NCBI GenBank assembly: GCA_035537875.1
Contig: DATLLJ010000108.1
Span: forward strand, 1-64,000
DNA length: 64,000 bases
Direction of reading: 5' to 3'
Source: DATLLJ01 sp035537875
Lineage (GTDB): Bacteria > Acidobacteriota > Vicinamibacteria > Vicinamibacterales > CAVVIG01
The translations under genes and the position numbers were made by a program. Numbering within the stretch: position 1 is the first letter of the stretch; the number at the start of each line of letters is the position of its first letter. This document shows positions 25,573-32,517 of this stretch, piece after piece. The notes under the pieces are model-generated. The model was not told where the DNA came from, did no database searches, and saw only the letters and a program-made list of their open reading frames with translations.

Positions 25573-26200
25573 GACGCCCTCGCCAGCGCTGGGACCGGCC
25601 GGCGGGCGGCAGGTCCGGTTTCTTTCAACAGAAGCGTGAGAACAATCGCGAGCGCGACGCCGTACACAAGAGGATGGAATGCTGTCTGATAGTCCTCCAG
25701 GCCAGGCGATCCCCCCCGACAGTCGTCAAGAGCCAGCCGAACACCGGGCCGAGCACCGCAGAACCGCCGGCCATGCCGAACATCTGGGTCGCCCCGATCA
25801 ACGTGGCCGCGCGCGAGGCCGGGAAGTTCGTCGTGGCGATGTAGGCGGCTCCCACGAGCGCGAAGACACCGCCCGCACCCTGGAGCAATCGTCCGATGCT
25901 GGCCGCTTCGCGGTTGCCAGTAGCAAGAAGGAGGGCGCCTATGCCGACGGTTGCCGCGCCGAGTGGGACGACTTTGCGCGGGCCCAGCCCGTCCATCGCG
26001 GCGCCGGCGACCAGACTGAAGGGTGAGTAGCCGTAATAGAAGAGGCCGACCATCGAGGCGACGGCCAGAGTGCTGAGGCCGAAAGCGTCCGATAGCTCGG
26101 GCATCATCACCGCCGGCGCCGATCGGAGCGTGTACTGGTAGAAGTAGTACACCGCCGTGATCAGCCAGGCGATGGCTGCAGTCTTGACAGCGCTGTTCAT
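25569..26200 (-). pseudogene. MFS transporter remnant with internal deletion and frameshift
   Basis: The ATG at 26200 opens a normal MFS N-terminal half (YYFYQYTLRSAPAVMMPELS, FYYGYSPFSLVAGAAMDGLG, GWLLTTVGG), about five helices. At a run of seven C on the plus strand near 25712-25718 the frame shifts. The other frame gives GLEDYQTAFHPLVYGVALAI, the last helix of an MFS protein, ending ALARAS. Helices 6-11 are missing. So the protein is internally deleted and also frameshifted (one G short on the minus strand). Its TGA overlaps the start of the phosphotransacetylase gene, so it may still matter for translation coupling. Confidence 0.75.
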
Positions 26201-26230
26201 GGGCGCCCTCAGCTCCCGGTCTCACCGCTC

Positions 26231-27844
26231 TCAGCAGAGCACGAGGGACACAGCGAGGCCGCCCTCGGACGTTTCCTTGTACTTGGCGTTCATCTCCTTT
26301 GCCGTGAGCGCCATGGCCGTCACGGTCGTGTCGAAATCGACCCGGCGGTTCGCGGGGATCTCGTTGCTCGCGATCATGAAGCCCGTCCACGCCTTGACCG
26401 CGCCAAACGCGCACCGTTCGATGCACGGGATCTGCACGAACCCAGCGACCGGATCGCAGGTCATGCCCAGGTGATGTTGCAGCGAGGATTCCGCTGCGTT
26501 GGCGACGACCTGATGGTCGAAATCATGCGCCTCGGCGATGAACGCGGCTCCCATCGCCGACGCGACGCCGATCTCCGCCTGACAGCCCCCCTCCGCTCCT
26601 GAGAGCGTCGCGTTGTGCTTGCACAGGTAGCCGACTGCCGCCGCGGCGAGGAAGCCGCTGCGCAGCTTGTCCTGCGGCAGCTTGCGCCCCCCTTCACCGA
26701 GCGCGTAGACCAGCGCCGGGAGCACGCCCGCGGATCCGCCCGTCGGCGCCGTGACGACCAGGTGGCCGCGGGCGTTCTCCTCCGATCCCGCGAGCGCGTA
26801 CGCGGACACCACGCCGACGCCACGCTGGCCGACGAACACATCGTCCATCGCCCGCTTGTAGACGTCGCCCGCCTTTGTCTTCAGCTTGATTGGCCCCGGA
26901 AGGGTACTGACCGGCGCGCTCAGCCCCGCCTTGACGATGTTGACCATCGCGGTGTGAATCTTGTCGATGAAGGCGTTGATTTCCGCTTCAGTCTTGCCGG
27001 AGACCGCGACCTCGTTGGCCATGACGACTTGCGCCACCGACAGCTTGTTGGCCTCCGCGTGGCTTTGCAGCTCCTTCATCGTCGAGTAGGGGTACTTCGG
27101 CTGCCCCTTCTTGGGTGGTTCGTATCCCTTCCACTCGATGAATCCACCTCCGACCGAGTAGTACTCGAGCTCGTGCAGGACGGCGTCGCCTGCCATCAAC
27201 TTGCACGTCATCGTGTTGGGGTGCGGAAAATTGCCCTTGGGGGCGTCGTAGATGACGTCTTTCAACGAAGCGTTGAACGTGGTCCCTCCGAGCTTGACCG
27301 GGAAGGTCTGATCCGGGTTCGACACCAGGCTGTCGAGGAATTCCGGTTCGACGGTGGCTGGCTCTTTCCCGATGACGCCGGCCAGCGCGGCGCGCTCCGT
27401 GCCATGGCCCTTCCCTGTCGCGCTGAGGCTGCCAAACAGGTGGACCCGGATGGCCGTGGCCTTGGCGAGCTGGTCTGCCGGAAGCGTCGCGCAGCGCTTG
27501 TAGAAGTCGTAGGTGATCCGCATCGGCCCGATGGTGTGCGAGCTGGAAGGTCCTGGTCCGACCTTATAGAACTCTTCCAGCGTCGTCATGATCGGACCCT
27601 TGGATCTCTTCACCACGTCGAGCTCGGGGGACATGTCACCGGCCGGCGCTGGCGGTGGCGCGGGCGCTGGAGCGGCGGTCTGTTGCGGTGTTGCCGGGGA
27701 GCATCCTGTGATAACAGCCGCCGCTCCGACAATCGCGCTGCGCATCAGGAACGCGCGCCGATCGATGCCGTTCGGGAGTTCGGTCAAGTCCAGCTCGAGA
27801 TCCGGCAGCAAAGCGTGCTCGCGAGCTGGACGGTCGGACTTCAT
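26231..27844 (-). CDS. sdaA: L-serine dehydratase with Tat/lipoprotein-type signal
   Basis: 537 residues. Single-chain L-serine ammonia-lyase: converts serine to pyruvate and ammonia with a labile 4Fe-4S cluster. Motifs are VGPGPSSSHTIGPMRI, TAPTGGSAGVLPALVYA, LSGAEGGCQAEIG and MTCDPVAGFVQIPCIERC, which hold the cluster cysteines. Unusually, the N-terminus carries DRRAFLMRSAIVGAAAV followed by TGC, a twin-arginine signal with a lipobox, then an Ala/Pro-rich spacer. This predicts a folded, membrane-tethered periplasmic enzyme. The ATG at 27842-27844 is chosen. It heads the same-strand cluster that leads to pyruvate oxidation. Confidence 0.88.
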   Translation of the reverse strand: MKSDRPAREHALLPDLELDLTELPNGIDRRAFLMRSAIVGAAAVITGCSPATPQQTAAPAPAPPPAPAGDMSPELDVVKRSKGPIMTTLEEFYKVGPGPSSSHTIGPMRITYDFYKRCATLPADQLAKATAIRVHLFGSLSATGKGHGTERAALAGVIGKEPATVEPEFLDSLVSNPDQTFPVKLGGTTFNASLKDVIYDAPKGNFPHPNTMTCKLMAGDAVLHELEYYSVGGGFIEWKGYEPPKKGQPKYPYSTMKELQSHAEANKLSVAQVVMANEVAVSGKTEAEINAFIDKIHTAMVNIVKAGLSAPVSTLPGPIKLKTKAGDVYKRAMDDVFVGQRGVGVVSAYALAGSEENARGHLVVTAPTGGSAGVLPALVYALGEGGRKLPQDKLRSGFLAAAAVGYLCKHNATLSGAEGGCQAEIGVASAMGAAFIAEAHDFDHQVVANAAESSLQHHLGMTCDPVAGFVQIPCIERCAFGAVKAWTGFMIASNEIPANRRVDFDTTVTAMALTAKEMNAKYKETSEGGLAVSLVLC

Positions 27845-28105
27845 GAAGACCTCCCAGGACCACCATTCGGTCCGTTGCAGTTCTGGGCAACGAGGCAAAG
27901 CACATACCGCGGCTGGGCGCGGATCGGTCCGCCGATCATTGCATCTTTTTCAACGTTTCTAGCTGAAGTTCCCGGTTATTGACGACGTTCCCCTGGAGCA
28001 ATCGCTCCGAGAGACCGGAGGGGGTCCGGAATATCGGGGGACGCCCTGAGGTCGTGGTTGCTCCGCGCAGAGGCGATTGAGGCACACTTGTCGGACACGT
28101 TAGGG
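27845..28105. other. Divergent intergenic region with inverted repeat
   Basis: This 261-base gap separates the serine dehydratase and PTS genes, which diverge, so it should hold both promoters. GATCGG-tccg-CCGATC at 27922-27937 is a perfect inverted repeat with 6-bp arms, a candidate operator. A T-rich stretch follows at 27944-27950. I see no convincing sigma-70 promoter pair. Confidence 0.35.
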
Positions 28106-30658
28106 ATGTCCCAACTCAAAATTCTGGCCCCGCTCTCCGGTCAGGTCTGGCCGCTCGAACGCGTCCCCGATCCGGTCTTCGCGCAGAAGCTGGTCGGAGA
28201 CGGCCTGTCGATCGATCCGACAGACGCGCTGCTCGTGGCGGGCTGTGACGGCGAAGTCACTGCGCTCCATCCAGCAGGCCACGCGGTGACGTTGCGAACG
28301 GTGGATGGCCTGGAAGTGCTGATGCACGTGGGGATCGACACGGTCACGCTGAAGGGTGAAGGGTTTCACCCGCGCGTGAAACCCGGCGACCACGTGACAG
28401 TGGGTGCACCGCTCATCGGATTCGACCTCGATTTTCTCGCGACACACGCGAAGAGCCTGCTGACCCAGATCGTCATCGCGAACAGCGAGCGGGTGACCTC
28501 GTGGGAGCGCGCCAGCGGGTACGTCTCGGCCGGCAAGGACACGCTTCTCCTGGTGACGTTTGCCGCGGAGGATGTGGCGGCACCTGTGACCGGCGACGAG
28601 ACGGTGGCCTCCGAGGCCGTCGCGATTCCGAATCTTGCCGGACTGCACGCGCGGCCCGCCGCCGTGATCGCGAATCTGGCGAAGGGTTTCGACGCCGTCA
28701 TCAAGCTTCAGCTCGGCGATCGCCAGGCCAATGCACGCAGCGTGACAGCGATCATGGCGCTGGAAGTGTCGCACGGGGCGAAGGTGCAGGTCGTGGCCAG
28801 CGGGCTCGACGCGGCGGCCGCCGTCGAAAAAATTGCGGGAGTGCTCGCGGAAGGCTGCGGGGACGAGGGCTGCGCACCGGCTCCGGCGCCGGCAACGACG
28901 ACCGTATCGCCGGCGGCCGCGCCGGCGCCGCGGCGCAGGCCCGAGGATCCGAACCTGCTGCTCGGCGTTCCGGCCTCGCCAGGTCTGGCGGTTGGCGAAG
29001 TCTTCCAGGTCAGACACACCGAGATTGCGGTGATAGAGAACGGGAGAAGCGTGGATGCCGAGCGCCGCCAGCTTGCCGCCGCGCGTGCCACGGCGCAGGG
29101 GCAGCTCGCCGCGTTGCGCTCGCAGCTCCATGCCAGGGCCGATCCGGCGAAGGCCGCGATCTTTGCGGCGCACGAGGAACTGATCGCCGACCCGGATCTG
29201 CTGGAGATGGTCGAATCCGCCATGGCCAAGGGAAAGAGCGCGGCGTTTGCGTGGAAGGCGGCAGTCGCGACGCACGCGGATCGGCTCGGCGGTCTGCGCA
29301 ACCAGCTGCTCGCCCAACGGGCGAACGACCTGCGCGATGTCGGCCTGCGCGTGCTGTCGATCCTCACGGGCGTCGACATCCGCCAGCCGGAGTATCCGCC
29401 GAACTCCGTTCTCATCGCCGAAGATCTCACTCCCTCGGATACGGCGGCGCTCGATCGGTCGCGCGTGGTGGGCTTTTGCACGACACGCGGTGGGGCCACA
29501 TCTCACGTGGCAATCCTTGCCCGATCGTTGGGCCTTCCCGCGCTGGCGGGCGTCGAGCCGGCCGCGCTCGATGTGCCGAACGGCACGGTCGCGATCCTCG
29601 ACGGCAACACGGGAACGTTGCGGCTGCACGCGTCGTCAGATGACGTGGCCCGCATCCGAAAGGCGCAGGAGCGTGCCGAACAGCGCCGCAGGGAGAATCT
29701 CGCACACGCGCTCGAACCGGCCGTCACCATCGACGGGACGCGGATCGAGGTCCTCGCCAACATCGGCGGGCTGAAGGATGCCACGCAGATCGCCGCCCTG
29801 GGCGGTGAAGGGGTAGGGCTGCTGCGCTCCGAATTCCTCTTCATGGAGCGTTCCGACGCCCCGACCGAAGAGCAGCAGTTCGAAAGCTACAAAGCCATCG
29901 TGCAGGCTGTGGGGCCCGGCCACCTTGTCATCATCCGCACGCTCGACGTCGGAGGCGACAAGCCGCTCGCCTACCTTCCGATCCCCAAAGAAGACAATCC
30001 CTTTCTCGGCGAGCGCGGTGTGAGGGTCGGTCTCGATCGTCCCGAGATCCTGCGCACGCAGCTCCGGGCGATTCTGCGCGCCGCGGCGTTTGGCCAGGTG
30101 AGCGTCATGTTTCCGATGATCGCCACGCTGACCGAATTGCGCGACGTGAAAGCGATGCTCGCTGAAGAGGCCGCCAGCCTCGGCGTGCCGCCGGTCCCTG
30201 CGGGCATCATGGTGGAAGTCCCGGCGACCGCCGTCATGGCGTCGCAGTTTGCCCGCGAGGCGGACTTCTTCTCGATCGGCACGAACGATTTGACCCAGTA
30301 CACCCTCGCGATGGATCGTGGGCACCCGAAGCTGGCTCCACAAGTGGATGGCTTGAATCCGGCTGTGCTCAGGCTCATCGCGCACGCGGTCCAGGGCGCC
30401 CATCCCGAGAGCAGACGTGTCGGAGTCTGCGGAGGCATCGCCAGCGATCCTCGTGCGGTGCCCATTCTCCTCGGCATCGGCGTGGACGAGCTCAGCGTCA
30501 GCCTGCCCGCAATCCCCGCCGTGAAGGCACAGATTCGAAGCCTCCAAATCGCCGACTGCAAACAGCTGGCTGTACGCGCTCTGGCCGCGGAATCTGCGGA
30601 AGACGTGCGCGCGCTCGTTCCGGATCCGTACGCCGAACCATTATCCAAGGAAGCCTGA
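28106..30658 (+). CDS. Fused PTS protein: EIIA(Glc)-HPr-enzyme I
   Basis: 850 residues from the ATG at 28106; a TTG at 28058 is a possible earlier start. It contains all soluble phosphotransfer steps in one chain. EIIA-Glc is at about 1-150, with active-site His in VLMHVGIDTVTLKGEGF. HPr is at about 172-255 with His in GLHARPAA. Enzyme I is at about 283-850, with phosphorylated His in GGATSHVAILA, PEP-binding FSIGTNDLTQYTLAMDRG and Cys in GVCGGIASDP. Phosphate flows from PEP through the three modules to the EIIB domain of the next gene, 2 bases downstream. Confidence 0.95.
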   Translation: MSQLKILAPLSGQVWPLERVPDPVFAQKLVGDGLSIDPTDALLVAGCDGEVTALHPAGHAVTLRTVDGLEVLMHVGIDTVTLKGEGFHPRVKPGDHVTVGAPLIGFDLDFLATHAKSLLTQIVIANSERVTSWERASGYVSAGKDTLLLVTFAAEDVAAPVTGDETVASEAVAIPNLAGLHARPAAVIANLAKGFDAVIKLQLGDRQANARSVTAIMALEVSHGAKVQVVASGLDAAAAVEKIAGVLAEGCGDEGCAPAPAPATTTVSPAAAPAPRRRPEDPNLLLGVPASPGLAVGEVFQVRHTEIAVIENGRSVDAERRQLAAARATAQGQLAALRSQLHARADPAKAAIFAAHEELIADPDLLEMVESAMAKGKSAAFAWKAAVATHADRLGGLRNQLLAQRANDLRDVGLRVLSILTGVDIRQPEYPPNSVLIAEDLTPSDTAALDRSRVVGFCTTRGGATSHVAILARSLGLPALAGVEPAALDVPNGTVAILDGNTGTLRLHASSDDVARIRKAQERAEQRRRENLAHALEPAVTIDGTRIEVLANIGGLKDATQIAALGGEGVGLLRSEFLFMERSDAPTEEQQFESYKAIVQAVGPGHLVIIRTLDVGGDKPLAYLPIPKEDNPFLGERGVRVGLDRPEILRTQLRAILRAAAFGQVSVMFPMIATLTELRDVKAMLAEEAASLGVPPVPAGIMVEVPATAVMASQFAREADFFSIGTNDLTQYTLAMDRGHPKLAPQVDGLNPAVLRLIAHAVQGAHPESRRVGVCGGIASDPRAVPILLGIGVDELSVSLPAIPAVKAQIRSLQIADCKQLAVRALAAESAEDVRALVPDPYAEPLSKEA

Positions 30659-30660
30659 CC

Positions 30661-32457
30661 ATGCCGTCCTTTCAGAACGCCTTCTCGCTGCTCCAGAAAA
30701 TCGGCAAATGCATGATGCTGCCGGTGTCGGTGCTGCCGGTCGCGGGCATCCTGCTGGGCGTTGGAAGCGCGAATTTCTCGTGGCTGCCCGAAGCGCTCTC
30801 GCAGGTGATGGCCGCGTCAGGCAGCGCGATTTTCGGAAATCTGTCGTTGCTCTTTGCCATCGGCGTCGCCATCGGGCTCACGGAAAACGACGGCGTGTCT
30901 GCCGTGGCAGGCACGGTGGGCTTTGTCGTCTTCCTCGCGGCGATGGGCGTATGTGCCGAGCTGCTGGGCATCAACACCGCAACCATCATGGGGATCCCGT
31001 CGATCGAGACCGGGGTTTTTGGAGGGATCGTCGTCGGTCTCATTGCGGCGGTTGTCTTCAATCGCTTCTATCGGCTTCAGCTCCCCAGCTACCTGGGTTT
31101 CTTCGCCGGCAAACGTTCGGTGCCCATCATCACGGCGTTCGCCGTCATCGTTCTCGGCGCTGTGCTCAGCCTCGTCTGGCCGCCCATCGGTGCGGCCATC
31201 GATCGGTTCTCTCATTGGGCCGTAAACGAGCGACCGGCGCTCGCTTTCACGATCTACGGTGTCATCGAGCGGGCTCTGATCCCGTTCGGTCTTCACCACG
31301 TCTGGAACGTCCCGTTCTTCTTCCAGGCCGGCAGTTACACGGATCCGGCCACCGGCGCCGTTGTGAACGGCGAAATCGCTCGGTTCATCGCGGGCGATCC
31401 GACTGCGGGCAACATGACGGGCGGCTACCTGTTCAAGATGTGGGGACTTCCGGCGGCCGCACTCGCTATGTGGCGGGCGGCGAGGCCCGATCAGCGCGCG
31501 AAAGTGGGCGGCATCATGATTTCGGCGGCGCTCACCGCGTTTCTCACCGGTATCACGGAACCTATCGAGTTCGCCTTCCTCTTCGTGGCGCCGGCGCTCT
31601 ATGCCATCCATGCGGCCCTCGCCGGCCTCGCCTACTTCCTGTGCGTAGCGCTGGGCATCAGGCACGGCTTCACCTTCTCGCACGGATTGATCGATTACAT
31701 CGTGCTCTTCCCGAAATCCACGGGGGCGCTGTGGCTGCTGGTGATCGGGCCGCTCTGGGCGATGCTCTATTACGGGATCTTTTCCGTCGCGATCCGCCGC
31801 TTCAACCTGCTGACGCCAGGACGTGAGGCGGAGGACGATTCGGCGAAAGCGGCGCGTGCCGTGTCAGGTGACCAGTTCGCCCTGCAGCTGGTACGTGCCT
31901 TTGGCGGTCGGTCGAACATCGTCAGCCTCGATGCGTGCATCACGCGCCTTCGAGTCTCGCTCGCCGACGTGACCAAGGCGAGCCCCGACACGCTCAAGGC
32001 GCTAGGGGCTGCCGGTGTGGTCGTCGTCGGGGACGGGATGCAGGCGATCTTCGGCACCCGCAGCGAGAACCTGAAAACCGAGATGCAGGACTATCTCAAG
32101 AACGCAGGCCCGGAAGCCGACGATGTCGAGGAGGCCTCGCCGGTGCAAGCGCCGGCGCCTGCCGGTCTCGAGCCCCGGCTGCGCGACCCCGATGCTCCCC
32201 GGAAAGCCAGCGCGTACATCGCGGCCCTGGGCGGCAAAGCCAATATCGTTCGCGTTGATGCCTGCGCCGAGACTCGCCTGCGACTCGTCGTGCGGGATGG
32301 CACCAGAATCCAAGAAACAGCGCTGCGAGCCGAGGGAATCGCCGCCCTGGTCAACGTGGACGGCCAGACACTCCATCTCCTGGCGGGCCTCAATGCCGAT
32401 CAATACGCCGCCGAAATGCGCGGGCAACTGGCCGGCGGCGTGGCCGGTCCGGCCTGA
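30661..32457 (+). CDS. ptsG: Glucose-type PTS permease EIICB with an extra EIIB-like domain
   Basis: 598 residues. EIIC spans about 1-385 and closely resembles enterobacterial PtsG (MLPVSVLPVAGILLGVGSAN, LGFFAGKRSVPIITAF, AKVGGIMISAALTAFLTGIT). EIIB at about 395-480 has the phosphorylated Cys in SLDACITRLRVSLADV. A second EIIB-like domain at about 515-590 has RVDACAETRLRLVV, with an inserted residue at the active loop, so its activity is doubtful. It imports and phosphorylates glucose or a related sugar. It forms a two-gene operon with the fused PTS protein. PTS is uncommon in Acidobacteria, so transfer is possible. Confidence 0.93.
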   Translation: MPSFQNAFSLLQKIGKCMMLPVSVLPVAGILLGVGSANFSWLPEALSQVMAASGSAIFGNLSLLFAIGVAIGLTENDGVSAVAGTVGFVVFLAAMGVCAELLGINTATIMGIPSIETGVFGGIVVGLIAAVVFNRFYRLQLPSYLGFFAGKRSVPIITAFAVIVLGAVLSLVWPPIGAAIDRFSHWAVNERPALAFTIYGVIERALIPFGLHHVWNVPFFFQAGSYTDPATGAVVNGEIARFIAGDPTAGNMTGGYLFKMWGLPAAALAMWRAARPDQRAKVGGIMISAALTAFLTGITEPIEFAFLFVAPALYAIHAALAGLAYFLCVALGIRHGFTFSHGLIDYIVLFPKSTGALWLLVIGPLWAMLYYGIFSVAIRRFNLLTPGREAEDDSAKAARAVSGDQFALQLVRAFGGRSNIVSLDACITRLRVSLADVTKASPDTLKALGAAGVVVVGDGMQAIFGTRSENLKTEMQDYLKNAGPEADDVEEASPVQAPAPAGLEPRLRDPDAPRKASAYIAALGGKANIVRVDACAETRLRLVVRDGTRIQETALRAEGIAALVNVDGQTLHLLAGLNADQYAAEMRGQLAGGVAGPA

Positions 32458-32480
32458 CGTTCCACATCTCTCAGGGCGGG

Positions 32481-32517
32481 GACTGACGGCCAGACATCGC
32501 CCTTCGGCGCGTCAGTC
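32481..32517. terminator. Possible bidirectional terminator hairpin
   Basis: GACTGACG at 32481-32488 and CGTCAGTC at 32510-32517 form an 8-bp inverted repeat between the convergent ptsG and kinase genes. The loop is long (21 nt) and there is no strong T run, so it is only a candidate. Confidence 0.3.

Noticed and set aside
28015..28029. CCGGA-ggggg-TCCGG hairpin in the divergent region
   Set aside because: Short arms in GC-rich DNA arise often; no run of T follows and it is far from a gene end.
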